From JAXMCK01 sp046349395 (lineage in GTDB: Bacteria > Pseudomonadota > Alphaproteobacteria > Geminicoccales > Geminicoccaceae): a stretch of 64,000 bases of DNA. Within the stretch, counting starts at the first letter, position 1; every line of letters begins with the position of its first letter. Shown here one piece after another: positions 43,121 through 53,098 of the stretch. The DNA is taken from NCBI GenBank assembly GCA_046349395.1, contig JAXMCK010000009.1, positions 62,001 through 126,000 of the forward strand. The letters are read 5' to 3'. The position numbers and the translations under genes are program-made. The notes below the pieces were generated by a model, which made no database searches, had not been told where the DNA came from, and saw nothing but the letters and a program-made list of their open reading frames with translations.

Positions 43121-44164
43121 TCAGGCGGCGTGAAGCCGCCGACCCAGCCGGCCGAGCGTGCGGTCGAAAAGAGCCACCAGGCCCGCAGGCTCGGCGATCA
43201 GAAAGACGATGATGAGGGCACCGATGACGATCCGCTGGCTCATCTCGAGCACGCCGGAGTCGAACATCCCGCCCAGCAGCGTCTCGCCCAGTCGCGAGAG
43301 GCCGATCGGAAAGAGAACCATGAAGGCGGCGCCGAAATAGCTTCCGCGCAGCGACGCCAGCCCCCCGATGATGATGATGAAGAGAAGCTCGAACGACCGG
43401 TCGAGATTGAAGCCCGCGGGCTCGACGGTGCGCAGATAGGCGAACGCCCAGATCACACCGGCGACGCCGATGATGAAGGACGACACCGCGAAGGCCAGAA
43501 GCTTGGTGCGCAGGACCGGAACGCCCAGCACGCGTGCCGCCGTCTCGTGATCGCGCACGGCGATGAAGTTGCGCCCGATCTGGGAGCGCACGATGCGCCA
43601 AGCCAACAGCGTCAGCGCAACGACGATGACGAGCGCGAAGACATACCGGCCGACCGGGCTGGAGAACGACACGCCGGCCAATACCAATGGCGGCGCGCTG
43701 ATCACCCCGGACGGGCTGTCGTTCGAGAACCAGCTGAACTTCGTCAGCGCCCACTGCACGAAGAACTGTGCGGCGAGCGTCGACACGGCGAGATAGAAGC
43801 CCCGCAACCGCAGGCTCGGGAGGCCGAAGATCAGACCGATCCCGGCAGCGCATAGTCCCGCGAGGACGACGCTGACGAGGAACGGCAGTTCCGGAATGCG
43901 CAAGTTGAAATTGTAGGCGGCGAAGGCGCCCACGGCCATGAACGCGGCCGAACCCAGAGACACCTGGCCGGCATAGCCGGTCAGCAGGTTCAACCCGACC
44001 GCGGCCAGCGCAAGGGCCAGGAACGGCGTCAACAAGGCGTCGAACTGATAGGTGGACCCGACCAGCGGTACGACGATGAACGCAGCCGCCAGCCCAAGCC
44101 ATAAGGCAATCGTCTTAGTCGACAAATAGGGCAGCTTGCCGGGTAGTGTGACGGCCGTCGCCAT
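43121..44164 (-). CDS. HAAT-family ABC permease (LivM-like)
   Basis: A 347-residue inner-membrane permease with about ten hydrophobic segments and the LivM signature NLLTGYAGQVSLGSAAFMAVGAFAAY, FGLPSLRLRGFYLAVSTLAAQF, and GRNFIAVRDHETAARVLGVPVLRTKLLAFAVSSF. It pairs with the LivH-like protein encoded two bases upstream. The ATG at 44164 follows that stop directly. Confidence 0.92.
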   Translation of the reverse strand: MATAVTLPGKLPYLSTKTIALWLGLAAAFIVVPLVGSTYQFDALLTPFLALALAAVGLNLLTGYAGQVSLGSAAFMAVGAFAAYNFNLRIPELPFLVSVVLAGLCAAGIGLIFGLPSLRLRGFYLAVSTLAAQFFVQWALTKFSWFSNDSPSGVISAPPLVLAGVSFSSPVGRYVFALVIVVALTLLAWRIVRSQIGRNFIAVRDHETAARVLGVPVLRTKLLAFAVSSFIIGVAGVIWAFAYLRTVEPAGFNLDRSFELLFIIIIGGLASLRGSYFGAAFMVLFPIGLSRLGETLLGGMFDSGVLEMSQRIVIGALIIVFLIAEPAGLVALFDRTLGRLGRRLHAA

Positions 44165-44166
44165 GG

Positions 44167-45066
44167 TCAGACCCTTTCGACGAGCTTCTGGCCGAACAGG
44201 CCCGCGGGACGCACCAGAAGGAAGGCCAACGCCACCACATAGGCGAACCAGCCCTCGATCCCGCCGCCGAAGAAGGGGCCGATGTACACTTCGGCGAGCT
44301 TCTCGCTGGCCCCGATGAGCAGGCCGCCGATGATGGCGCCGGCAATCGAGTCGAACCCGCCGAGGACGAGCACCGGCAGCGCTTTCAGCACCACCAGCGA
44401 GAGCGAGAACTGCACGCCCAGCCGCGCACCCCAGAGCAGACCGGCCACGAGTGCCACCACCCCTGCCGCCGTCCAGACGATCGCCCAGATCCGGGGCAGC
44501 CTGAGACCCACCGCGAGCGCCGCCAGCTGGTCGTCGGCGACGGCGCGGAAGGCCAGACCCACGCGGGTGTAGCGGAAGAAGGCGCTGAGCCCGAGGACCA
44601 TGGTCGCGGCCACGGCGGCCGCGAACAGATCGAACTGGCTGACGAACACGCCGGAGATCTCGAGTGGCGTGTCGTCGATTCCCAGCTCCAGCCCGTGCAC
44701 CTGCGTGCCCCAGGCCAGCTGCGCCACGCCCTCGATGACGTAGGACAGGCCGAGCGTCGCCATGAAGAGTGTGATGGGCGGCTGGTTGACCAGCGGCCTC
44801 AGGACGGCCCGCTCGATGCCGATGCCGAGCACGGCCATCGCCGCCAGGGTCGCCGCGATGGCGAGCCAGAACGGCACGCCGTGCTCGACGAGGCTGACGA
44901 AGGTCAGTGCCGCAAACAGCAGCATGGCGCCCTGAGCGAAGTTGAGGACGCCCGAGGTCTTGTAGATCAGCACGAAGCCGATCGCGACCAGCGAGTACAT
45001 CACCCCCGACAGCAGACCGCCGACCAGAACTTCGATGAAGAAGAGACCCTCGTCGCCGAGCATCAC
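44167..45066 (-). CDS. HAAT-family ABC permease (LivH-like)
   Basis: A 299-residue permease with about eight hydrophobic segments. LivH features are GLLSGVMYSLVAIGFVLIYKTSGVLNFAQGAMLLFAAL, FRYTRVGLAFRAVADDQLAALAVGL and VVLKALPVLVLGGFDSIAGAIIGGLLIG. Its start overlaps the livG-like stop by four bases. It forms the membrane channel with the LivM-like partner. Confidence 0.92.
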   Translation of the reverse strand: MMLGDEGLFFIEVLVGGLLSGVMYSLVAIGFVLIYKTSGVLNFAQGAMLLFAALTFVSLVEHGVPFWLAIAATLAAMAVLGIGIERAVLRPLVNQPPITLFMATLGLSYVIEGVAQLAWGTQVHGLELGIDDTPLEISGVFVSQFDLFAAAVAATMVLGLSAFFRYTRVGLAFRAVADDQLAALAVGLRLPRIWAIVWTAAGVVALVAGLLWGARLGVQFSLSLVVLKALPVLVLGGFDSIAGAIIGGLLIGASEKLAEVYIGPFFGGGIEGWFAYVVALAFLLVRPAGLFGQKLVERV

Positions 45067-45977
45067 TCGCCTCCCGGCGGGTCGTCGTCGTGGGCGACGC
45101 CGAGATAGGCGTCGATCACCCGCTGGTCCTCGCGGATCTCGGCCGGCGTGCCGTCGGCGATCTTGCGACCATAGTCGAGCACCGCGATGCGGTCGGACAG
45201 ACCCATCACGACGCCGATATCGTGCTCGATGAGGACGATGCTGGTGCCGTAGGTGTCCCGCGTCATGCGGATGAAGGCCGACATCTCACGCTTGTCGGTC
45301 AGGGTCATGCCGGCCATCGGCTCGTCGAGGAGCAGGAGCCGTGGCCTCGCGACGACCGCCCGTGCCAGCTCGACCCTCTTCTGCAGGCCGTAAGGAAGCG
45401 AGCATGCCGGTCGGTCGGCGAGCTCCCACAGATGGAAGAAGTCGATGACCTCGTGGGCCCGGTCGCGGTTCAGGCGTTCCTCGCGGCGCGCCCGAGGCGT
45501 TCCCAGGATCTGACCGACGAACCCGGACCTCACGGTCCAGGTGAGCCCCATCATGACGTTCTCGACGACCGACAGCCCCTTGAAGAGAGCGAGGTTCTGG
45601 AAGGTCCGGGCGACACCCAGGCTCGCCAGACGGTCGGTCGGGACATGGGCGAAGCTCTGACCCACGAGGCCCACCTGCCCGGTATCGGGCCGGTAGATTC
45701 CGCTGACGACGTTGAGCAGAGAACTCTTGCCCGCCCCGTTCGGACCGATCACCGCCCGGATCTCGCCTTGCGAGACCACCAGATCGACATCGGCAAGGGC
45801 ATGCACACCGCCGAAAGACAGTGACACGTCCCTAACCGAGAGCACGGCACCCCCGGCAACATGGGCGGAGGTCGAGCCGGCCACGTCTTCCGGCAGGGGG
45901 CGCGAGCGGCCGGCACCGGTGTCGAAGCGCAGGCCGAGAGGGTCCAGAACCGCGGCACCCGAGTTCATGCTACTCAT
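45063..45977 (-). CDS. HAAT-family ABC transporter ATP-binding protein (LivG-like)
   Basis: A 304-residue ATPase with a non-conserved N-terminal extension of about 45 residues. Walker A is GPNGAGKSSLLNVVSG, with VARTFQNLALFKGLSVVENVMMG, the signature LPYGLQKRVELARAV, Walker B LLLLDEPMAGMT and IVLIEHDIGVVM. It is the partner of the LivF-like ATPase. A start at 45968 is also possible. It lies 35 bases downstream of sfnG. Confidence 0.9.
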   Translation of the reverse strand: MSSMNSGAAVLDPLGLRFDTGAGRSRPLPEDVAGSTSAHVAGGAVLSVRDVSLSFGGVHALADVDLVVSQGEIRAVIGPNGAGKSSLLNVVSGIYRPDTGQVGLVGQSFAHVPTDRLASLGVARTFQNLALFKGLSVVENVMMGLTWTVRSGFVGQILGTPRARREERLNRDRAHEVIDFFHLWELADRPACSLPYGLQKRVELARAVVARPRLLLLDEPMAGMTLTDKREMSAFIRMTRDTYGTSIVLIEHDIGVVMGLSDRIAVLDYGRKIADGTPAEIREDQRVIDAYLGVAHDDDPPGGE

Positions 45978-46012
45978 CCAGAAACATCCCCCTCGGCCTG
46001 GCCTTCAGCGGA

Positions 46013-47122
46013 TCACGCCGCGCGATCGATACGCGGCTTGGCGCCCTCGAGCTGACGCACCAGGGGCAGGACACGCTGCCCGAAATACTCGATGTCCTCC
46101 TGGAAATGCAGGAAGCCGCCCAGGATCAGGTTCACGCCGATCGACTTCAGCGCCACGATCTTGTCGGCTATCTGCTCGGGCGTGCCGATCAGGCCGGTCC
46201 GGAAACCGTCATTGTACTGGACGAGGTCCTCGAAGTTCGAGTTCGACCACATGCCTTGCTTGTCGAAGGTCGACTTCCCGGCCTGCTTCACCGCCTCGCC
46301 GAAACCGTGGACTGCCTCGACATCCGCCTTGGCGATGATCTCGCGCAGGACGTCGTGCGCCTCGCGCTCGGTCTCACGGGCGATGATGAACGCGTTGGCG
46401 CCGAAGCGGATCGTGCGGCCGTTGGCGGCGGCCGCCGGGCGGATCTCGTCGATCTGGGCCTTGTGCCCTTCGACGCTGTTGCCGTTCATGAAGTACCAGT
46501 CCGAGACCCGGCCGGCCATGGCTCGCGCCACCGTCGAGTTGCCGCCCTGGAAGATCTCGGGGTGCGGCTTGCTCACCGGCTTCGGCGACAGGTTGAAGTC
46601 GTGGAAGCGATAGAAGTCGCCGCTGAAGTTGAACTTGTCCTCGGTCCAGATGCCCCGCAGGCAGTGGATGAACTCCTCGGACCGCCGATAGCGCTCGTCG
46701 TGCTCCAGCCAGGGCTCGCCCATGGCCGTGAACTCGCCCTTGAACCAGCCGCTGACGACGTTCGCGCAGACGCGGCCGCCCGAGAGGTAGTCCGCGGTGG
46801 CCAGCCACTTCGCGAGCACGCCCGGATGCCACAGGCCGGGATGGATCGCGGCGATGACCTTCAGGCGATCGGTCGCCAGCAGCAGGGCGAGGCTAAAGCT
46901 CGTCGACTCGTGCTGCTCGTAGGCGCCGTAGCTCGCCATGTAGCGCACCTGGCTCAGGGCATAGTCGAAGCCCGAGCGCTCGGCGATCTGCGCCAGCTTC
47001 CGGTTGTACTCGATCCCGTGATGCGTGCGCTGCTCGATCTTGCTGACCACGAGCCCGCCGCTGACGTTGGGGACCCAATAGGCGAACTTGATGAGGTCGT
47101 CGTGGCTTGCGGGAACGGTCAC
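46013..47122 (-). CDS. sfnG: FMNH2-dependent dimethylsulfone monooxygenase
   Basis: A 369-residue luciferase-like monooxygenase matching SfnG, which converts dimethylsulfone to methanesulfinate with FMNH2 and O2. Family sequence includes KFAYWVPNVSGGLVVSKIEQRT, DYALSQVRYMASYGAYEQHES, LWHPGVLAKWLATADYLSGGRVCANVVSGWFKGEF, DFNLSPKPVSKPHPEIFQGGNSTVARAMAGRVSDWYFMNGN and the C-terminal LGGFLHFQEDIEYFGQRVLPLVR. The upstream gene encodes the FMN reductase expected to supply it, and downstream are a transporter, an SfnB-like protein and a regulator, so the operon resembles an expanded sfn locus. Confidence 0.93.
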   Translation of the reverse strand: MTVPASHDDLIKFAYWVPNVSGGLVVSKIEQRTHHGIEYNRKLAQIAERSGFDYALSQVRYMASYGAYEQHESTSFSLALLLATDRLKVIAAIHPGLWHPGVLAKWLATADYLSGGRVCANVVSGWFKGEFTAMGEPWLEHDERYRRSEEFIHCLRGIWTEDKFNFSGDFYRFHDFNLSPKPVSKPHPEIFQGGNSTVARAMAGRVSDWYFMNGNSVEGHKAQIDEIRPAAAANGRTIRFGANAFIIARETEREAHDVLREIIAKADVEAVHGFGEAVKQAGKSTFDKQGMWSNSNFEDLVQYNDGFRTGLIGTPEQIADKIVALKSIGVNLILGGFLHFQEDIEYFGQRVLPLVRQLEGAKPRIDRAA

Positions 47123-47162
47123 GTGAGGCTCCGTGTGCGATGGTTGGAAAGGACGCCGGCGA

Positions 47163-47753
47163 TCACTGCACGAGCGTCAGGCGGCTCTGGCCGCGCCTGA
47201 AATCAGCCGCGAAGGCCGTGGCCGCGTCGAACAGACTGGCGGCCTCCGAGACGGCGCGATCGATCCTCTGGCGCACGGCGGTGCTGGACAGACGATAGTC
47301 GTCGAACTCCGCCGATGTGGCGTAGATCGCCGTCGGCATGGTGAGGGCGCGGAAGAAGCCGAACAGCGGCCGGAGCTGATGCTCGGTGATCAGGGCGTGG
47401 AGCTGGCTGCCGCCCGTGGCGGCGAGGATCACGGGCTTGCCGACCAGCGCATCGTAGCCGACGAGGTCGAACAGGTGCTTCAGCGCTCCCGTGTAGGAGG
47501 CGCGGTAGACGGGCGTGCCCACCACCAGCAGATCGGCTCCTTCGACGGCGGCGATGATCTCCTTGCCTTCGTCCGAAAGCTGCTCGGAGGTCATGGCGCC
47601 GAACAGCGAGGGTGCCGCCGCGGCGAGTTCGATCAGCTCCGTGGTACCGCCGATCTGCGCTCGCGCCGTGGCGACCACCGCTTCCACCAGCACCGATGTT
47701 CGCGACGGCTGGGTCACGTTGCCGGCGACTCCGACGATCGTCCGAGCGGACAT
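47163..47753 (-). CDS. msuE: NAD(P)H-dependent FMN reductase (MsuE/SsuE-like)
   Basis: A 196-residue flavodoxin-like reductase. It has IVGVAGNVTQPSRTSVLVEAVV, the phosphate-binding start, ADLLVVGTPVYRASYTGALKHLFDLVGYDALVGKPVILAATGGSQ and the C-terminal RPLFGFFRALTMPTAIYATSAEFDD, as in MsuE and SsuE. It supplies FMNH2 to SfnG and probably to SsuD and the SfnB-like enzyme, since no other reductase is present in the island. ATG at 47753 (MSARTIV) was preferred to one 69 bases upstream. It is the first gene of the eleven-gene minus-strand operon, and the weak ATTGATTC site upstream may control it. Confidence 0.9.
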   Translation of the reverse strand: MSARTIVGVAGNVTQPSRTSVLVEAVVATARAQIGGTTELIELAAAAPSLFGAMTSEQLSDEGKEIIAAVEGADLLVVGTPVYRASYTGALKHLFDLVGYDALVGKPVILAATGGSQLHALITEHQLRPLFGFFRALTMPTAIYATSAEFDDYRLSSTAVRQRIDRAVSEAASLFDAATAFAADFRRGQSRLTLVQ

Positions 47754-47821
47754 CCGATCACTCCACCAACCGGGATGCGCGGAATGCCCCGCCACCCCCT
47801 TTTGCCGGCGCTCCCTTCTCA

Positions 47822-47830
47822 CGAATCAAT
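47822..47830 (-). promoter_or_regulatory. Weak ATTGATTCG site upstream of msuE
   Basis: On the minus strand ATTGATTCG lies about 70 bases before the msuE start. It differs by one base from the ATTGACTC core found before the ssu operon, the amidohydrolase and the cysteine-synthase gene. The surrounding 47830-47870 region is unusually AT-rich for this genome and probably contains the promoter. Confidence 0.35.
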
Positions 47831-48026
47831 CTTATTGTCTATCATTTTTATATACTGATTATGCTGTCGCGAGCGGGATGGAGCGTGCGGAACTTTGCAC
47901 TTACATGGTGCGCTGAGCATGCTACGTTGCTGCATTCGCAGCAGCGGCGCACGATGCTAGCAGAGCACCATGTCCGATACTTGGGATGGTTCGGATCCCC
48001 TCGGCGCCCCAATGTTTTAAAATCTT

Positions 48027-48040
48027 ATTGACTCAGTAGT
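48027..48040 (+). promoter_or_regulatory. ATTGACTC-type motif upstream of the amidohydrolase gene
   Basis: ATTGACTCAGTAGT followed by TTTATAT lies 48 bases before the amidohydrolase start. It matches the first eight bases of the sites at 32125 and 54250, and the distances to the gene starts are similar (46 to 60 bases). It is a shared regulatory element by inference. Confidence 0.5.
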
Positions 48041-48087
48041 TTTATATCCTGCGACTCAGCCCTAGGCAGCTCAAAGGGTGTGTGACG

Positions 48088-48975
48088 ATGCGCTTGACAG
48101 TTCCCCCCGACCATGACCCCGCGGGTGGCATCGTGGATATGCGCCTGCGGCCGCATTGGCTTCACCCCTTCTTCGGCGCTCTCGCCGCCGGTGCGAAGTT
48201 CGAGACCGTGCTGTGGCTGAACCGGCGGGTCGGTAGCCACGACCCGGGTCATTTCACGCGCGCCCCCGATCTGCCGACGCTCGTGGCCGAGATGGACGAG
48301 GCCGGCATCGCGGTAGGTCTGATGGTCGGCCGGAGCACCCCTACGGTCCGGATCAGAAACGACGACCTCGCGGCACTGGCGCGCCTCTCGGGCCGCCGCC
48401 TCGTCGCTGCGGCGTCGGTCGATCCTGTCGACCTGCCGGCGGCGGATGCCATCGCCGAGGTCCGCCGTGCCGTCCTCGAACTCGGTCTGCGGGCCGTCAA
48501 TTTCGATGCGGGCTTTTATGCCACGCCACTCCGAGCCGACGCCGACCTGCTGCTTCCACTCTATGAAGAGTGTCGCAAATTGGGCGTACCCGCGTTCGTG
48601 ATGTCGGGTCCGACGACTCCGGACCTCGTCTTCAACGACCCGTTGGCCGTGAACAACGTCGCCCGCACCTTCCCTGACCTGCCCATTATCTGCTGCCATG
48701 GCTTCTATCCCCGGGTGGCCGACATGGTGGCGGTCGCCTTCCGCCACGAGAACGTCTTCGTCTCGCCCGATATGTACATGTTCTGCCCTGGAGGTGGCCT
48801 CTACATCGAGGCTGCCAAGGGCTTCATGAATAGTCAGTACCTTTTCGGGAGCTCGTACCCCTTCCGCCCGCTGCGTCAGAGTGTCGACGACCTGCAGCGC
48901 TTCGACTTTAACCCCGAGGCGTTCTCGCGGATCACGAGCCTAACTCCGAGGCGCCTTCTCGCACTGACATCCTAA
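48088..48975 (+). CDS. Amidohydrolase-family TIM-barrel protein
   Basis: A 295-residue protein resembling the amidohydrolase 2 group. The usual N-terminal HxH metal motif is replaced by DMRLRPHW, but other parts fit: LVAEMDEAGIAVGLMVGR, AVLELGLRAVNFDAGFYATPL, LPLYEECRKLGVPAFVMSG, ICCHGFYPRVADMVAVAFRHENVFVSPDMYMFCPGG and a C-terminal FGSSYPFRPL where relatives have the final metal Asp. It may be a non-metal lyase/decarboxylase-like or altered hydrolase. The start is ATG at 48088 (GTG at 48082 is possible). Its promoter region shares the sulfur-type motif and is divergent from msuE, which suggests a role in organosulfur use; the substrate is unknown. Confidence 0.78.
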   Translation: MRLTVPPDHDPAGGIVDMRLRPHWLHPFFGALAAGAKFETVLWLNRRVGSHDPGHFTRAPDLPTLVAEMDEAGIAVGLMVGRSTPTVRIRNDDLAALARLSGRRLVAAASVDPVDLPAADAIAEVRRAVLELGLRAVNFDAGFYATPLRADADLLLPLYEECRKLGVPAFVMSGPTTPDLVFNDPLAVNNVARTFPDLPIICCHGFYPRVADMVAVAFRHENVFVSPDMYMFCPGGGLYIEAAKGFMNSQYLFGSSYPFRPLRQSVDDLQRFDFNPEAFSRITSLTPRRLLALTS

Positions 48976-48986
48976 CCGCATGACGG

Positions 48987-49015
48987 GCCCGACGGCGGTC
49001 GCGACGCCGTCGGGC
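48987..49015 (+). terminator. Stem-loop terminator after the amidohydrolase gene
   Basis: Perfect 11-bp stem GCCCGACGGCG / CGCCGTCGGGC with a 7-base loop, eleven bases after the stop codon. No strong T-run follows, but the stem is very stable and separates the amidohydrolase from the ROK regulator. Confidence 0.6.
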
Positions 49016-49035
49016 GATTGCGATCAAAGCATCGA

Positions 49036-49067
49036 ATGATTTTATAATTCACTATGATTTAATTATT
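49036..49067 (+). repeat. Tandem AT-rich direct repeat upstream of the ROK regulator
   Basis: ATGATTTTATAATT (49036-49049) and ATGATTTAATTATT (49054-49067) are near-identical 14-base units separated by CACT, in otherwise GC-rich DNA just before the ROK gene. This is a likely autoregulatory operator or a promoter element. Confidence 0.5.
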
Positions 49068-49089
49068 GCGCTGCTCAGCTTCCGGCGAT

Positions 49090-50364
49090 ATGGGTTCGGC
49101 AGCGGCGTCAGTGTGGAGCGACGCACGCCAAACATCAGGGAGCGCTCCAGAGGTGCGTGCCGGTCTTTCCGGGCAAGGCAGCAATTCGGCCGCCGTACGG
49201 CAGTTCAACGAGCGGGTCATCCTGTCCCTGCTACGGCGGATGGGCACGGCGTCGAAGGCGGATCTCGCACGGCGGGCCAATCTGACGGCCAACACGGCCG
49301 GCGTGATCGTTCAGGAACTGGAGTCCGCGGGCCTTGTCCGCAGCGATGGGAAGCGCCAGGGCGAGAGGGGACAGCCCGCCACGATCCTGCGCCTCGATCC
49401 CAAGGGCGCGCACGCGATCGGCGTGAAGATCGGCCGGCGATCCCTCGACGCCATCCTTGTCGACTTTTCCGGCAACATCGTCGCCCAGCGCCGACGGGAG
49501 CGCCCGTTTCCCCTGCCCGATGAAGCGGTTGAGCTTCTGGCGGAGGACGTTCGAGCGCTGCGCACGGGACTTTCGACGGAACGGCCTGCACGGCTCGCCG
49601 GGCTGGGCATCGCCATGCCCTACAACATGAACAGCTGGCGGCGTGAGCTGGACATCACGAGCGATACATTGGACGCCTGGAACGGGTTCGACATCGCCGC
49701 CCACATGCAGCGCGCCACGGGCCTTGAGGCGCAGGTCGAGAACGACGGGACGGCCGCTGTCGTAGCCGAGCTGTTCCTCGGTCGCGGCCGCGAGATCTCG
49801 GACTTCCTCTACATCTTCATCGGCTCCGCGGCGGGCGGCGGCGTAGTGCTCGGCGGAGACTATCTGCGGGGGGCGCATGGCAATGCAGGTGATGTCGGCC
49901 TCATGCCGACGTCCCCCTCCCGACTCGCCACGGCACCCAAGCCCCTGCGCCGGGCCGACATCGTCCTGACGCGGGCTTCCATCAACTCGCTCATCCGCCA
50001 TTTGCGTGGCAATGGACTGCGCATCGAGAGTCGTGCCGACCTCGATGTCATTCTCGACAGCGGGCATCCCGCGGTGGATACCTGGATCGAGGACTGCGTC
50101 GACGCCCTGGTCGATCCGGTGCTGTCCGCGAAATGTATTCTCGACGTTCAGGTCGTCGTGCTCGACGGCGACCTGCCCCTGACCGTTCTGAAATCGACCG
50201 CGGAGAACCTGCAGCGGGAGGTCGCCGCGGCGACGCCGGAAGCGCGGCAGCCGCCTGCGATCATCCTCGGACAGGTCGGGCGCCAGGCCGCCGCCATTGG
50301 TGCCGCCATTCTTCCCTTGCACCTGAACTATAGCCCGACTCGCGACATCCTCTTGGGGCAGTGA
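49090..50364 (+). CDS. ROK-family transcriptional regulator
   Basis: A protein of about 424 residues with an N-terminal winged helix (VILSLLRRMGTASKADLARRANLTANTAGVIVQELESAGLV) and a C-terminal ROK sugar-kinase-like domain (GVKIGRRSLDAILVDFSGNIV, VENDGTAAVVAELFLGRG, FIGSAAGGGVVLGGDYLRGAHGNAGDVGL). The CxCGxxGC zinc motif typical of many ROK proteins is not evident after the GNAGDVG segment. It probably controls the adjacent ABC transporter in response to its substrate. ATG at 49090 was chosen; a TTG at 49066 exists. The transporter gene begins 51 bases after its stop. Confidence 0.85.
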   Translation: MGSAAASVWSDARQTSGSAPEVRAGLSGQGSNSAAVRQFNERVILSLLRRMGTASKADLARRANLTANTAGVIVQELESAGLVRSDGKRQGERGQPATILRLDPKGAHAIGVKIGRRSLDAILVDFSGNIVAQRRRERPFPLPDEAVELLAEDVRALRTGLSTERPARLAGLGIAMPYNMNSWRRELDITSDTLDAWNGFDIAAHMQRATGLEAQVENDGTAAVVAELFLGRGREISDFLYIFIGSAAGGGVVLGGDYLRGAHGNAGDVGLMPTSPSRLATAPKPLRRADIVLTRASINSLIRHLRGNGLRIESRADLDVILDSGHPAVDTWIEDCVDALVDPVLSAKCILDVQVVVLDGDLPLTVLKSTAENLQREVAAATPEARQPPAIILGQVGRQAAAIGAAILPLHLNYSPTRDILLGQ

Positions 50365-50414
50365 GCCAGAATGCTACAAGGTTCGCACAAGCGAATTCAG
50401 GGAGCAGGAACGCC

Positions 50415-51941
<1,527 letters not shown>

Positions 51942-51969
51942 CGGACGACAACGAACAGGGAAGGCGAAC

Positions 51970-52986
51970 ATGGCGACGTCCAACAGCTCGGCTGCCGCAG
52001 CCACCGTCTCCGGGGGTGCCGGCCTCTCCGCGAAGCAGGTCCGCATGCGGAGCATGATCCAGGCGATCGGCATGTTGCCGGTTCTGGTGATCCTCTGCGT
52101 CGGCTTCCACTATCTCTCCGACGGGCGGTTCTTCACGCCCCAGAACATCTCGATCGTGTCGCAGCAGGCGGCGATCAACACGGTGCTCGCGGCCGGCATG
52201 ACCTTCGTCATCCTCACCGGCGGCATCGATCTGTCCGTCGGCTCGATCCTGGCGGCCTCGGCGATGGCCGCGGTGATCGCTTCGCTGATCCCCGGCTGGG
52301 GCATGTTGGGCATCCTCGCCGGCCTGGCGGTCGGCCTGTTCTTCGGCTTCCTCAACGGCGCGCTGATCGCCTTCGTCGGCTTGCCGCCCTTCATCGTCAC
52401 ATTGGGCTCGCTGACTGCCGTCCGCGGCATCGCGCGGCTCATGGGCAGCGACACGACGGTGTTCAACCCCGACCTGCCGTTCGCCTTCATCGGCAATGCC
52501 AGCCTGTTCGGCGTGCCCTGGCTCGCCGTAATCGCCATCGTCGTCATCATCGCCTCCTGGATCGTGCTGCGCCGCACCGTCCTCGGCGTGCGCATCTACG
52601 CGGTCGGCGGCAATGCGGCGGCGGCCCGTCTCTCCGGCATCAAGGTCTGGGCCATCCTCCTCTTCGTCTACTGCCTGTCGGGCCTTCTCTCCGGCCTCGG
52701 CGGGGTGATGTCGGCGGCACGCCTCTACGCCGCCAACGGCCTGCAGATCGGCCAGGGCTACGAGCTCGACGCGATCGCGGCCGTCATCCTCGGCGGCACC
52801 AGCTTCGTCGGCGGCATCGGCTCGATCTGGGGTACCCTGGTCGGTGCCCTCATCATCGCCGTCCTGACGAACGGGCTGATCCTGACCGGCGTGTCGGACA
52901 TCTGGCAGTTCATCATCAAGGGCCTTGTCATCATCGGTGCCGTCGCACTCGACCGGTACCGGCTGCAGGGCAGTGCCCGGACCTAG
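51970..52986 (+). CDS. Ribose-type ABC transporter permease
   Basis: A 338-residue permease of the RbsC family with about ten hydrophobic segments. Family motifs are FFTPQNISIVSQQAAINTVLAAGMTFVILTGGIDLSVGSILA, GFLNGALIAFVGLPPFIVTLGSLTAVRGIARL, GVRIYAVGGNAAAARLSGIKV and the C-terminal ILGGTSFVGGIGSIWGTLVGALIIAVLTNGL. It starts 28 bases after the ATPase gene. Confidence 0.93.
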   Translation: MATSNSSAAAATVSGGAGLSAKQVRMRSMIQAIGMLPVLVILCVGFHYLSDGRFFTPQNISIVSQQAAINTVLAAGMTFVILTGGIDLSVGSILAASAMAAVIASLIPGWGMLGILAGLAVGLFFGFLNGALIAFVGLPPFIVTLGSLTAVRGIARLMGSDTTVFNPDLPFAFIGNASLFGVPWLAVIAIVVIIASWIVLRRTVLGVRIYAVGGNAAAARLSGIKVWAILLFVYCLSGLLSGLGGVMSAARLYAANGLQIGQGYELDAIAAVILGGTSFVGGIGSIWGTLVGALIIAVLTNGLILTGVSDIWQFIIKGLVIIGAVALDRYRLQGSART

Positions 52987-53002
52987 TCCGGGACGAGAAC
53001 CA

Positions 53003-53056
53003 CCGACCCGACCGGGTCGGCGAGGGAGGCACTGGCGGCCGGGGGGTCCGCCGCCA
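53003..53056 (+). promoter_or_regulatory. Intercistronic hairpins between permease and binding-protein genes
   Basis: Two stem-loops lie in the 112-base gap: CCGACCC / GGGTCGG at about 53003-53020 and TGGCGGC / GCCGCCA at about 53033-53056. Neither has a T-run, so they more likely stabilise or separate mRNA segments (for differential expression of the binding protein) than terminate. Confidence 0.35.
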
Positions 53057-53098
53057 GGACGCCGCGCGAACGGGCCACCAAAGCAAAGGAACGCAGGA

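Noticed and set aside
47880..47990. A sigma54 promoter (GG-N10-GC) in the msuE-amidohydrolase gap
   Set aside because: TGGTGCGCTGAGCATGC is partly similar but the spacing and the GC element do not match; no convincing site found.
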